Assembly (NCBI GenBank): GCA_001942415.1
Contig: MKJX01000044.1
Coordinates: 7,552-71,551 of the forward strand
DNA length: 64,000 nt
Direction: 5' to 3'
From: Pseudonocardia sp. CNS-139
GTDB lineage: Bacteria; Actinomycetota; Actinomycetes; Mycobacteriales; Pseudonocardiaceae
Positions 9,297-18,414 of the stretch are shown here, in pieces. Both the position numbers and the translations under genes were made by a program. Every line of letters starts with the position of its first letter. The stretch's first letter is position 1. The notes beneath the pieces were generated by a model. That model saw only the letters and a program-made list of their open reading frames with translations, made no database searches and was not told the DNA's origin.

Positions 9297-11100
9297 GTGA
9301 CCCTCGACTTCTCCGACCGGACCGACTTCGACGACGCCGGGCGCGGGCTCGTCGACGCGCTCGACCCGTGCGTCGTGACCACCCCCGACGGCCGCCGGGT
9401 CTGGGACCTCACGGCCTACGCGTTCCTCGACGGCGAGCGCCCGGCCACCGTGCACCCGAGCCTGTGGCGCCAGGCGCAGCTGTGCGTCCGCAACGGGCTG
9501 TTCGCGGTGACGGACGGGATCTACCAGGTGCGCGGCCTGGACATCTCGAACATGACGATCGTCGAGGGCGAGCACGGCGTGATCGTGATCGACCCGCTGG
9601 TCTCGGCCGAGACGGCGGCGGCGGGGCTGGCGCTCTACCGGCGCAACCGCGGCGACCGGCCCGTCACCGCGATGATCTACACGCACTCGCACGCCGACCA
9701 CTTCGGCGGCAGCAAGGGCGTGCTGCCCGCCGGCGCCGGCGCGTCCCGGTCCTCGCGCCGCGGGGCTTCCTGGAGCACGCGGTGTCGGAGAACGCGTACG
9801 CCGGGGTCGCGATGGGCCGGCGCGCCACGTACATGTACGGCGCGTCGCTGGAGCCCGGCCCGACCGGCGTGGTGGGCAACGGTCTGGGCATCGCGACGTC
9901 GGGCGGCTCGTTCGGGCTGGTCCCGCCGACCGTCGACGTGACGCGCACCGGCCAGACCGAGGTGCTCGACGCGTGCGCATCGTCTTCCAGGTCACGCCCG
10001 GCACCGAGGCGCCCGCCGAGATGAACTTCCACTTCCCGGAGCACCGCGCGCTGTGCATGGCCGAGAACGCCACGCACAACCTGCACAACATCCTGACGCT
10101 GCGCGGGGCGCTCGTGCGCGACCCGCGGGCCTGGTCGCGTTACCTCGACGAGGCGATCGGCCTCTTCGGGGCCGGCAGCGACGTCGCGTTCGCCTCGCAC
10201 CACTGGCCGACGTGGGGCACCGACAACGTCGTCCGGTACCTCGCCGAGCAGCGCGACCTCTACGCGTACCTGCACGACCAGACGCTGCGGATGCTCAACA
10301 GCGGGATGACCGGCGCCGAGATCGCCGAGCGGATCGAGCTGCCGCCCGCGCTGCGCGACGCCTGGCACGCGCAGGGCTACTACGGCTCGGTGAGCCACAA
10401 CGTGAAGGCGATCTACCAGCGGTACATGGGCTGGTTCGACGGGAACCCGGCCACGCTCTGGGCGCCCCCCGCCGGAGGCCGCGGCCACCCGCTACGTCGA
10501 GGCGATCGGCGGGCGGGCGGCCGTGCTGGACAAGCGCGGCGGTACGCCGACGCCGGTGACCTGCGGTTCGCGGCCGAGCTGCTCAACCACGCCGTCTTCG
10601 CCGACCCGCACGACGGCGCCGCCCGCGACGCGCTGGCCGGCGTCTACGAGCGCCTGGGCCACGGCGCGGAGAACGCGACCTGGCGCGGGTTCTACCTGAC
10701 CGGTGCGCAGGAGCTGCGCCACGGCGTGAAGCCGCCGCCGATCCCCGACCTCGTCGGCGGCATGGCCGACGCGCTCACCGTGGAGCAGCTCTTCGACAGC
10801 CTCGCCATCCGGGTCGACGGGCCGCGCGCGGCCGCCGCGTCGTTCGTCATCGACTGGCGGTTCGCCGACGGCGGCGGGACCGTGCGGCTGGCGCTGTCGC
10901 ACGGCGCGCTGATCCCGACGCCCAACCCGCGCGACGGCGGCGCCGACCTCACGCTGACCCTCACCAAGGCCCAGCTGCTCGGCATCGTCACCGGGCGCGG
11001 GCCCGGCGACGCGCGCCTCGACGGCGATCCGCAGGCGCTGACCACGCTCATGTCCCTGCTGGAGCCGCCCGACCACGCGTTCCCGATCGTCACGCCGTAG
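9297..11100 (+). CDS. Alkyl/aryl-sulfatase, metallo-beta-lactamase fold (BDS1/SdsA-like), frameshifted
   Basis: GTG 9297 is preceded by GGAG at 9283-9286. The MBL zinc motif THSHADH lies at residues 129-135. The alkylsulfatase dimerisation region follows (PEHRALCMAENATHNLHNIL, then HHWPTWG), with an SCP2-like sterol-carrier domain at the C-terminus (about 10760-11090). Members cleave sulfate from primary alkyl sulfates such as SDS; no clear export signal is visible. Frame shifts occur near 9745, 9973 and 10540 (lost bases), plus an extra C in the C6 run at 10465-10470. The last two form a compensating pair. Corrected length is about 601 residues, as expected. Confidence 0.88.
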
Positions 11101-11202
11101 CCGGAAAAGGCGGTGCGAGAGCCGCACATTCGCGCGTGCAACATTCTGGCATTTACGCCGAGAACTGCCGGAATGGCGGCGCGTTGACTATTCTCCGTGT
11201 TC

Positions 11203-12118
11203 ATGACGGAGCACGGGCACGGCCACGGGCATGCCCTCGACCCCGCGCTGACCAGCAGCAGGGCCGCCATCCGCGCGCTCGTGCTCAGCTTCGCCGCGCT
11301 CGCCGCCACCGCACTCGCCCAGCTGGCCGTCTTCGTGGTGTCCGGTTCCACGGCGCTGCTCGCGGACACCGTGCACAACTTCTCCGACGCGTTCACGGCC
11401 GTGCCGCTGTGGGCCGCGTTCGTGCTCGGCCGGCGCGCGGCCGACCGCCGCTACACCTACGGGTACGGGCGCGCGGAGGACCTGGCCGGCGCGTTCGTCG
11501 TCGCGACGATCGCCCTGTCCGCCGTCGCGACCGGCTACGAGTCGGTCCGCCGGCTGTTCGACCCGCAGCCCGTCACGAACGTCGGGGCCGTGCTGGTCGC
11601 GGGCCTGGTCGGGTTCGCCGGCAACGAGCTCGTCGCGATCTACCGCATCCGGGTCGGGCGCCGGATCGGCTCGGCGGCCCTGGTCGCCGACGGCCAGCAC
11701 GCCCGCACCGACGGGTTCACGTCGCTGGCCGTGGTCGGCGCCGCGCTCGGCGTGCTGGCCGGGTTCCCGCTGGCGACCCGATCGTCGGGCTGCTGATCAC
11801 GGTCGCGATCCTGGTGGTGCTCCGCACGACCGCGATCGACATCGGGCGCCGGCTGATGGACGCCGTCGACCCCGCGCTCGTCGACACCGCCGAGGCCGCC
11901 GCCCGCGACGTCCCCGGGGTGGTCGACGTGGACGGGCTGCGGCTGCGCTGGACCGGCCACCGGCTGCGCGCCGAGGTCGACCTCACCGTCGACGCCGGGC
12001 TCGACGTGGTCGCGCACACGACATCGCCACGGCCACCGAGCACCGGCTGCTGCACGCGGTGCCCCGGCTGGTCGCCGCGACCGTGCACGTGGGCCCGCGC
12101 CGGCCCGTGCCCGGCTGA
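11203..12118 (+). CDS. Cation diffusion facilitator (CzcD/ZitB-like zinc exporter), frameshifted
   Basis: The ATG at 11203 opens a His-rich N-terminus (MTEHGHGHGHALD). Transmembrane helices follow with the CDF metal-site signature (LLADTVHNFSDAF), a YTYGYGRAEDLAGAF segment and ADGQHARTDGFTSLAVVGAA, the second metal-site helix. The cytoplasmic C-terminal domain (DVPGVVDVDGLRLRWTGHRL) ends in HVGPRRPVPG. The family exports Zn2+, Co2+ or Fe2+ in exchange for protons. Single bases are missing near 11778 and 12018, giving about 305 residues. No good ribosome binding site is visible. The upstream 100 bases are less GC-rich than their surroundings and probably hold the promoter. Confidence 0.88.
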
Positions 12119-12921
12119 TCACGAGCCGACGGCGTGGCGGCGGGCCTCGTAGAGCAGCACGCCCGTCGCGACGGCGAGGTTGAGCGACTCCGCCGTGCCC
12201 GTCATCGGGATGCGGACCTGCGCGTCCGCCCTGGTCAGAGCCGCGTCCGGGAGGCCGTCGCCCTCGCTGCCCATGAGCAGCGCGACCGGCCCGGGGTAGG
12301 CGGCGTCCCAGTGCGCCGCGCTCGCCCGTCCGGACGTCGCGACCACCTGGACGCCGTGCTCGCCGGCCCAGTCGAAGAACGCGTCGAGGTCCGGGACGTG
12401 CGCGAGCGGCACGGCGAAGAGCGACCCCATGCTCGCCTTCACCGCGGCCGGCGCGAACGGGTCGGTGGTGTCGCCGACGAGCACCACGCCGGAGGCGCCG
12501 GCCGCGTCGGCGGTGCGGACGACCGTGCCGAGGTTGCCGGGGTTGCCGATCTCGTGCAGCGCGACGAAGACCGACCCCGCCCCGACCGGCAGCGCCTCCG
12601 GACCGCCGAGCCCGCCGCGGACGATCGCGGCGATCCCCGACGGCCGTCGCGGTCGGAGAGGCGTTCGAACAGCTCGCGGCTGAGCCGCGCCACCCGTACC
12701 CCGCGCGCCTCCTGGCCGGCGACCAGCTCCGCGGCCCGGTCCCCGAGCAGCTCCGGTGCGACGACGAGCGTCTCGATCTCCCACCTCGCCTCGACCGCCC
12801 GCCAGACCGGCTGGTTCCCCTCCACCAGGAACACCCCCTCGCGGCGGCGGTGGCGCCGGTCGGCGAGCAGCCGCATCCGCTTGACCAGGGGGTTGGCGGA
12901 GCTGCTGATCACCTCGGGCAC
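12119..12921 (-). CDS. TrmH/SpoU family RNA 2'-O-ribose methyltransferase, frameshifted
   Basis: The GTG at 12921 is chosen because AGGAG lies nine bases upstream; an earlier in-frame start exists at 12957. The N-terminal substrate-binding domain (SSANPLVKRMRLLADRRHRR, REGVFLVEGNQPVWRAVEAR) is of the L30e-like TsnR type. The SPOUT domain has all three motifs: LHEIGNPGNLGTVVRTADAA, LLMGSEGDGLP and IPMTGTAESLNLAVAT. It transfers methyl groups from AdoMet to rRNA or tRNA. One base is lost near 12645; corrected length is about 267 residues. Its stop abuts the stop of the convergent CDF gene with no gap. Confidence 0.9.
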
Positions 12922-12953
12922 AGGAGGATTCTCCTGGCCGCGCGCCCCCACCC

Positions 12954-13014
12954 GCATTCTGGCTCCATAACGCAGTTTTAGAGGGCTTCAGACTGCGTTG
13001 TGGAGCCAGAATGC
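12954..13014 (+). repeat. Palindromic repeat family A, copy 1
   Basis: An inverted repeat with 23-nt arms (12954-12976 and 12992-13014) around a 15-nt loop. Arm 1 reads GCATTCTGGCTCCATAACGC followed by AGT. Only one or two non-pairing positions are present. It lies between the divergent TrmH-type gene and copy 2. Confidence 0.85.
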
Positions 13015-13109
13015 AGTTGGAGCCGGACCGGCACCCAGGTCCGTGCCGACCTCGACCCGTTCGACGTGCGGGCCCTCGGCCTTCCCGATGGCCGGGCGCC
13101 TCGCTCGCA

Positions 13110-13167
13110 GCATGGCTCCATAACGCAGTTTTCGAGCGCTCCAGACTGCATTGTGGAGCCAGAATGC
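13110..13167 (+). repeat. Palindromic repeat family A, copy 2
   Basis: Same element and orientation as copy 1, 95 bases further on. Arm 1 (13110-13129) lacks three bases relative to the other copies; arm 2 is 13145-13167. It ends 42 bases before the start of the truncated DUF1992 gene. Confidence 0.85.
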
Positions 13168-13209
13168 GGCTCGGGGGCGGACCGGCCGCCCGGTAGCGTC
13201 GGGAGGGGG

Positions 13210-13557
13210 GTGCGGCAGTTCGTCCAGCGCGAGGGGCTCTCGTCCGACCTGCTGCTGCCGACGTCGCTGCAGCTGCGCAAGGAGGTGCAGGGGCTGCCCG
13301 AGACGGTGCACGACCTGCCCACCGAGGCGGACGTGCGGGCGGCCGTCTCCGACCTGAACCGCCGGATCGCGGAGTGGCTGCGCGCGCCCTCGGGGCCGAG
13401 GGTGCCGCTGCGCCCGGTCGACGTGGACGCGGTGGTCGCGGCGTGGGCCGACGCGCGTCCGGCCCCTGCTCCGCCGGCCACGCCGCCCGCGCGCGGCGTC
13501 AGATGGCCGTCGGGGTGGGGTCGGCGGAGCGGGCGGCGCGGCGCGCGCCCGTCGTGA
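13210..13557 (+). CDS. DUF1992 (DnaJ-C28-like) protein, lacking the N-terminal half of the domain
   Basis: Reads from GTG 13210 (VRQFVQREGLSSDLLLPTSL, QLRKEVQGLPETVHDLPTEA, then VSDLNRRIAEWLRAP). This matches the C-terminal half of DUF1992 (DnaJ homologue subfamily C member 28) proteins. The usual N-terminal half, with its DRQIREA-type helix and LPGAGKP motif, is not encoded upstream in any frame; that space holds two copies of repeat A. The gene is therefore truncated or restarted. A G-rich stretch precedes the GTG but the start is uncertain. The 3' end overlaps the convergent EamA gene by 59 bases and its Arg-rich tail may be an artefact. Function of the family is unknown. Confidence 0.65.
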   Translation: MRQFVQREGLSSDLLLPTSLQLRKEVQGLPETVHDLPTEADVRAAVSDLNRRIAEWLRAPSGPRVPLRPVDVDAVVAAWADARPAPAPPATPPARGVRWPSGWGRRSGRRGARPS

Positions 13558-14443
13558 GCGCCACGCCGGCCAGGATCAGCACGCCCCCGGCGGCCTGCAT
13601 CGCGGTCGGCACCTGCCCGAGCAGCAGCCACGACGCCAGCGCGGACGTCACGACCTCCAGCAGCGCCACGAGCGAGCCGCGAGCCGCGCCGATCCGGCCG
13701 ACCGCGGCCACGCCCGTGAGGTAGGCGATCACGGTCGACACGACGACGAGCAGCCCGGCCGCGACGGGCCAGCCGACGTCGAGGCCGCCGAGGAACACGC
13801 CGGTCGCCGCCGGGTCGATGACGACGGGCAGCACTCCGGCCACGCCGAGCACCGCCACCACCACGGCGCCGACCGACATGCCGACGCCGGCCAGCACGAG
13901 CGGCGGGGTACGGCTGCCGGCCCGGTCGGCGATCAGGAAGTACGACGCCTGGCAGACCGCGGCGGCGAACCCCCAGGCCAGCCCCTCCCAGCGCAGCTCC
14001 ACGCCCGTCCACACCTGCACGACGAACGTCAGGCCGAGCACGGCGATCCCGGCGCCGACGAGCGTGCGCCGCGTGGGCGGCTGCCGCCGGACGAGCCACA
14101 CCCACGCGATCACGAGGATCGGCCCGGTGTACTCCAGCAGCAGCGCGACGGCGACCGGCAGGTAGAGCAGCGCGTTGAAGAACGCGACCTGGACGCCCGC
14201 CATGGCGAGCAGCCCGTAGACGAGCAGCGCGGGCCCGTCGCTGCGGAGGGCGGCGACGACTCCCGGCCGGACGCCCGCCAGGATGACCAGCAGGATCGCG
14301 GCCGAGCCGGCCAGCCGGACGAGCACGGCGCCGTTGGCCGACCAGCCGGCGTCGGTCAGCGCCTTCGCGAACGGGCCGGAGAGCCCGAACGTCACGGCCG
14401 AGACCAGGGCCAGGGCGAGGCCGGGTCCGATCCCGGGTGCCAT
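13499..14443 (-). CDS. EamA/RhaT-family drug-metabolite transporter
   Basis: An intact 314-residue protein with ten hydrophobic helices in two EamA repeats (ALVSAVTFGLSGPFAKALTD near residue 11; GLAWGFAAAVCQASYFLIAD near residue 155). The glutamate in LEYTGPILVIAWVWLV is the conserved EamA position. The family exports amino acids, nucleotides or other metabolites; substrate unknown. It starts two bases after the stop of the GlcG/HbpS-like gene and is the last gene of the M50 - Ddn - GlcG - EamA operon. Confidence 0.87.
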   Translation of the reverse strand: MAPGIGPGLALALVSAVTFGLSGPFAKALTDAGWSANGAVLVRLAGSAAILLVILAGVRPGVVAALRSDGPALLVYGLLAMAGVQVAFFNALLYLPVAVALLLEYTGPILVIAWVWLVRRQPPTRRTLVGAGIAVLGLTFVVQVWTGVELRWEGLAWGFAAAVCQASYFLIADRAGSRTPPLVLAGVGMSVGAVVVAVLGVAGVLPVVIDPAATGVFLGGLDVGWPVAAGLLVVVSTVIAYLTGVAAVGRIGAARGSLVALLEVVTSALASWLLLGQVPTAMQAAGGVLILAGVALTTGARRAARSADPTPTAI

Positions 14444-14445
14444 GC

Positions 14446-14883
14446 TCAGTCCTCCGACCCCGTCTCGGCGACGAGCCCGGCGGCCGCGATCCCGGCGAGG
14501 GCGGCGGCCTCGTCGTTGAGCGAGACGTCGCCGGTGACGCCGACCGCGCCGAGCAGCGCGCCGCCGGCGTCCCGGACGAAGACGCCGCCCGGCACGGAGA
14601 GCAGCTTGCCGCCAGCGAGCGCCACCACGGAGGTGAAGAACGCGGGAGCCTCGGCGGCACGGGCGGCGATCGCCCGGTTGGGGATGCCGAGGGCGAGCAC
14701 ACCCGACGCCTTCGCGACGGCGATGTCCGGGCGGAGGTTGCCCGAGCCGTCCTGGCGGCCCAGCGCGACGAGCACGCCCCCGGTGTCCAGCACCGCCACC
14801 GTCAGCGGGCTGTAGCCCTGCGCGGTGCCGTGGTCCAGCGCGGCCGCCACGATGGTCTGGGCCTGGGCGAGCGTGATCGACAT
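14446..14883 (-). CDS. GlcG/HbpS-like small protein (DUF336)
   Basis: A 145-residue intact protein with CGGAGGACC ahead of the ATG at 14883. The signature (TLAQAQTIVAAALDHG, VAVLDTGGVLVALGRQDGSG, VPGGVFVRDAGGALLGAVGV) is that of GlcG/HbpS/PduO-C proteins. Streptomyces HbpS binds haem, but most members have no proven ligand, and no secretion signal is present here. It sits upstream of an EamA exporter and downstream of a deazaflavin-type reductase, in one transcription unit. Confidence 0.85.
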   Translation of the reverse strand: MSITLAQAQTIVAAALDHGTAQGYSPLTVAVLDTGGVLVALGRQDGSGNLRPDIAVAKASGVLALGIPNRAIAARAAEAPAFFTSVVALAGGKLLSVPGGVFVRDAGGALLGAVGVTGDVSLNDEAAALAGIAAAGLVAETGSED

Positions 14884-14945
14884 GGGTCCTCCGGGTCGGC
14901 GTTGATCTCGGCGTTGATCGCGGGATCGATCCTGCCCGGTCGCGC

Positions 14946-15356
14946 TCAGGAGACCGGCGTGAGCCGCAGCACGGGGATGACGCGGCTGGTCTTGCGCTGG
15001 TAGTCGCCGAAGCCGGGACGGTCGGTGACGATGCGCTCCCACACGGCCGGGCGCTCGTCCGCGGTCAGCTCCTCGACGGCGACGGGGAACGTGCGCGCGC
15101 CGACCTCGACGTCGATCTTCGGGTTGGCCTTGAGGTTGTGGTACCAGGCCGGGTTCTCCGGCGACCCGCCCTTGGACGCCACGATGATCATCCGGCCGTC
15201 GTCCTCGGGGAAGTAGACGAGCGGCGAGACCCGCTCGACGCCCGTCCGCGCACCCACGTGGTGGATGAGGATCATCGGCGCGCCCTCGAACATGCCGCCC
15301 ACGCGACCTTCGTTGGCCCGGAACTCGTCGATGATCTGCTGGTTCCAGTCGCTCAC
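14946..15356 (-). CDS. Deazaflavin (F420)-dependent nitroreductase family protein (Ddn-like)
   Basis: A 136-residue intact protein. GTG 15356 overlaps the TGA of the M50 gene. The fold signature (WNQQIIDEFRANEGRVGGMF, APMILIHHVGARTGVERVSP, NPAWYHNLKANPKIDVEVG, RPGFGDYQRKTSRVIPVLRL) is that of the Mycobacterium Ddn family, split-barrel enzymes using cofactor F420. The native substrate is unknown. Translational coupling to the membrane protease suggests co-expression rather than a shared reaction. Confidence 0.9.
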   Translation of the reverse strand: MSDWNQQIIDEFRANEGRVGGMFEGAPMILIHHVGARTGVERVSPLVYFPEDDGRMIIVASKGGSPENPAWYHNLKANPKIDVEVGARTFPVAVEELTADERPAVWERIVTDRPGFGDYQRKTSRVIPVLRLTPVS

Positions 15357-16068
15357 GTGTTGCCCACCCCTTGCCACAGCAGCACCCAGGCCGCGACGAC
15401 CGCCGCCACCGCTGCGAGCAACCAGAAGAGGCCGGTCCACATTCCGCCCGGGAGCGGGGTGAGGCGGGCGAGCATGTCGCGTCGGAGTTGCTCTGGCCGC
15501 GGCGGCGGCCGCGCTGCAGCTCGCGCACCGCGCGCAGGCCGCCGAACAGCAGGAACCAGCAGAGCGCCGCCGCGAACCCGTCCTGCAGCCGGGGCTCGCC
15601 GAACCACGCGACCACACCGATCAGCGCGCCCGTCGCGAGCACCGAGAACACCCCGAACACGTTCCGGACGTGCACCAGCGTCGCGACGAGCAGCGCGACC
15701 GCGATCCACAGCGCGAGCTCGGCCATGTCGGCGGCGACGAGCACCGCGCCGCCCAGCCCGAGCAGCGACGGCGCCGGGTAGCCGCCGAGGAACGTGAAGA
15801 CCAGGCCGGGGCCGCGGCGGGCGCCCGTCGAGACGGTGAGCCCGGACGTGTCCGTGTGCAGCCGGATGCCGGTGAGCCCGCGCCCGGCCAGCACGGCGAC
15901 GAGCGCGTGGCCGCCCTCGTGCGCGATCGTCACGACCACACGCGTCCACCGCCAGAACGCCGACCAGGTGACGGCGACGAGGGCGAGCACCGCGGCGAGC
16001 AGCACGCCCGACCGCTGCCCCACGAGCTGTTCGACCGTGCGCTGGAGCGTGTCGACGGCGTCCCCCAC
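15353..16068 (-). CDS. M50-type (site-2-protease-like) membrane metallopeptidase, frameshifted
   Basis: Starts at GTG 16068. The zinc-binding motif HEGGH appears in VVVTIAHEGGHALVAVLAGR, inside the second hydrophobic segment. Further membrane helices follow (FTFLGGYPAPSLLGLGGAVL, ALWIAVALLVATLVHV). It resembles the single-gene M50B family of actinobacteria. The second metal-ligand motif typical of S2P (NxxPxxxLDG) is not evident, so activity is unproven. One base is missing near 15490; corrected length is about 238 residues, ending in a membrane helix (WLLAAVAAVVAAWVLLW). Confidence 0.83.
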
Positions 16069-16100
16069 GCGCCCCAGTCTGGCACGCTCCGTAATCGGGT

Positions 16101-16131
16101 TTGACCTTCCAGCCGCTGGAGACTTCAGGAT
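16101..16131 (+). promoter_or_regulatory. MerR-type promoter with 19-bp spacer and embedded palindrome
   Basis: TTGACC at 16101-16106 and CAGGAT at 16126-16131 are separated by 19 bases, the over-long spacing typical of MerR-activated promoters. The spacer carries the perfect palindrome TCCAGC-C-GCTGGA (16108-16120). The MerR ATG at 16138 is six bases past the -10, so the transcript is probably leaderless. Confidence 0.7.
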
Positions 16132-16137
16132 GGCCGC

Positions 16138-17044
16138 ATGACCGAGAACGCCCTGCTCACGATCGGGCAGCTGGCCCGCCGGACGGGCGTGCCGGTCCGC
16201 ACGATCCGGTTCTGGTCCGACGAGGGCGTCCTGCCCGAGACGGACCGCACGACCGGCAACTACCGCCGCTACGACGCCCGGGCCGTCGCCCGGCTCGACC
16301 TCGTGCGCACGCTGCGCGAGCTCGGCCTCGGCCTCGACGACGTGCGGCTGGTGCTCGACGCCGGCGCAGCGTCGAGGACGTCGCGGCGGCGCACGTGCAG
16401 GCCATCGACACCCAGATCCGCACCCTGCGGACGCAGCGCGCCGTGTGCACGCTGCTCGCCCGGGGCGCGCTCACTCCCAGGAAGGCAGCCCTCATGAACG
16501 ACCTCGCCCAGCTCTCGGCGGCCGAGCGGCAGCGGATGATCGACGAGTTCGTCGACGCCACGTTCGCCGGCACCGACCCCGACGCGCCCGGCGCCGGCAT
16601 CGCCGCCGGGATGCGCATGCTCCCGCCCGAACTGCCCGACGACCCGACCACCGAACAGGTGGAGGCATGGGTGGAGCTGGCGCAGCTGGTCTCGGACCCG
16701 GCGTTCCGCGCGCGCGTCCGGGAGATGGCCGTGACCGGCTCCGAGCAGGCCGCTGCACCGCGTCAGGCCGACCCGGCGCTCGTGACCGAGCACGCGGGTC
16801 CGGCCGAGGCGGCCGGCACCGACCCCGCCTCGCCGGAGGGCAGGCCGTGCTGGCCCGCATCGTCGGGCCGGACGTGCTCGGTGACCGCGCGGCCCGCGAC
16901 GAGCTGGCCGCCACGATCGCCACGTTCTCCGACCGGCGCGTCGAGCGCTACTGGGCCCTGCTCGGGGTGCTGAACGGCCGTGAGCCGTTCCCGCCGCAGG
17001 TCCCGGCGTTCGAGTGGTTCGCGGCGGCGCTGCGGGCCGGCTGA
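16138..17044 (+). CDS. MerR family transcriptional regulator, frameshifted
   Basis: The N-terminal winged helix (LLTIGQLARRTGVPVRTIRF, WSDEGVLPETDRTTGNYRRY) is a clear MerR DNA-binding domain. A coiled-coil dimerisation helix follows (AHVQAIDTQIRTLRTQRAV), then a long helical C-terminal domain of about 180 residues (LSAAERQRMIDEFVDATFAG, EQVEAWVELAQLVSDPAFRA). This domain lacks the Cys residues of metal sensors, suggesting a small organic ligand. Bases are missing near 16370 and 16845; corrected length is about 302 residues. The promoter at 16101-16131 indicates autoregulation and perhaps control of the divergent M50 operon. Confidence 0.88.
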
Positions 17045-17059
17045 TCGACGGGCCCACCG

Positions 17060-17116
17060 GTTGCAGCAAAGCCACCCCCACGCAGCCTCGTTGCATGAGG
17101 GTGGCTTTGCTGCAAC
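17060..17116. terminator. Perfect 18-bp hairpin, bidirectional terminator
   Basis: The arms 17060-17077 (GTTGCAGCAAAGCCACCC) and 17099-17116 pair perfectly around a 21-nt loop. It lies exactly between the convergent MerR and LysE genes. No T-tract follows, as is common in high-GC actinomycetes. Confidence 0.75.
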
Positions 17117-17150
17117 GGGGGGCGAGCGGGTGGCGGGGGAACAGGCCCGG

Positions 17151-17785
17151 TCAGTCCTTGCGGCCCGTCAGGGCCAGGCCCGCACCCATCACGATCATCA
17201 TCACGCCACCGGCGCCACCCAGGCGGCGCAGCCGCGCGGGCAAGGTCGCGAACCACGCCCGCGCGGTGCCGGCGGCGAGCCCCCACGCGCTGTCGAGGGT
17301 GGCCGCGATCAGCGCGAACAGCAGCCCGAGCACCAGCATCTGCGTGGTCGGGCTGCCCGCGCCGACGCGACGAACTGGGGCAGCACGGCCGCGAAGAAGA
17401 TCAGCACCTTGGGGTTGGTGAACCCGACCACCACGCCCTGCCAGAACATCCGCCGGTCCACCGGCGCGGCCGGGCGGCCGAGCGCCTCGACGAGGTCGCC
17501 GCGCGTGCGGATGGTGTGGACGCCCAGGTAGACGAGGTACACCGCGCCGGCGATCTTGAGCACGGTGAACACCGTGGCCGACTGGGCCGCCACCGTCCCG
17601 AGCCCCAGCGCGACGAGCACCACCACGAGCGACGCGCCGGTGGTGTTGCCCGCGACGCTCGCGAGCGCGGCGCGACGGCCGTGCGCCAGCGCCCGCCCGA
17701 CGATGAACAGCACGCTCGGGCCGGGCACGATCACCAGGACGACCCCGGCGAGCGTGAACGTCAGCAGGGTCTCGATCGAGGGCAC
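17151..17785 (-). CDS. LysE family amino-acid/metabolite exporter, frameshifted
   Basis: Begins at 17785 with the LysE/RhtB N-terminus (LLTFTLAGVVLVIVPGPSVL), then GRALAHGRRAALASVAGNTT and the conserved GFTNPKVLIFFAAVLPQFV. Six hydrophobic helices are visible. The family exports lysine, threonine, homoserine or similar compounds. One base is lost near 17365; corrected length is about 211 residues. Confidence 0.9.
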
Positions 17786-17853
17786 TCCGGCAGGCTAACC
17801 CCGGCGCCGGCCCCGGCCGCCTCCATTTCGGGAGCGGGTGCGACGCTGGGCCC

Positions 17854-18414
17854 GTGAGCGAGCCGCACACCGTGGTCCTGGTCGAGGGGGCGAGCGACCG
17901 GTCGGCCGTCGAGACGCTGGCGCGGCGCCGGGGCCGGGACCTGGCTGCCGAGGGCGTCTCGCTCGTGGCGATGGGCGGCGCGACCAACATCGGGACGTTC
18001 GTCCGCCGGTTCGGCCCGGCCGGCCACGGCCTCCGGCTGGCCGGGCTGTGCGACGCCGGGGAGGAGCCCGGCTTCCGGCGGGCCCTCGAACGCGCCGGTC
18101 TCGGGTCCGGCATCGGCCGCCCCGAGTTGGAGGCGCTCGGGTTCTTCGTGTGCGTCGCCGATCTGGAGGACGAGCTGATCCGCGCCCTCGGCACCGCCGC
18201 GGTCGAGCGGGTCGTCGACGCCGAGGGCGACCTCGGTGCGTTCCGCACGCTCCAGAAGCAGCCCGCGTGGAGCGCCGGCACCACGCACGACCAGCTGCGC
18301 CGGTTCCTGGGGTCGGGCGGCGGCCGCAAGATCCGCTACTCCGGTCCGCTCGTCGCGGCGCTCGACCTCGACCGCGTGCCGCGCCCGCTCGACCTCCTGC
18401 TCGCCCGGCTCTAG
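17854..18414 (+). CDS. Stand-alone TOPRIM (OLD-type) domain protein
   Basis: An intact 186-residue protein from GTG 17854. The TOPRIM core is visible: the catalytic-glutamate motif TVVLVEGASDRSAVETLARR near residue 5, a glycine-rich strand (VAMGGATNIGTFVRRFG), and the acidic strand LAGLCDAGEEPGFRRALERA near residue 60. No ABC-ATPase domain is attached, unlike full OLD/Gabija nucleases. The family is annotated in actinobacteria as a TOPRIM or ATP-dependent-endonuclease-like protein of unknown role. Its final bases overlap the convergent glnE 3' end. Confidence 0.75.
   Translation: MSEPHTVVLVEGASDRSAVETLARRRGRDLAAEGVSLVAMGGATNIGTFVRRFGPAGHGLRLAGLCDAGEEPGFRRALERAGLGSGIGRPELEALGFFVCVADLEDELIRALGTAAVERVVDAEGDLGAFRTLQKQPAWSAGTTHDQLRRFLGSGGGRKIRYSGPLVAALDLDRVPRPLDLLLARL

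Noticed and set aside
10465..10545. Programmed frameshifting in the alkylsulfatase
   Set aside because: The +1/-1 pair has no slippery heptamer plus structure and fits homopolymer error like the other shifts.
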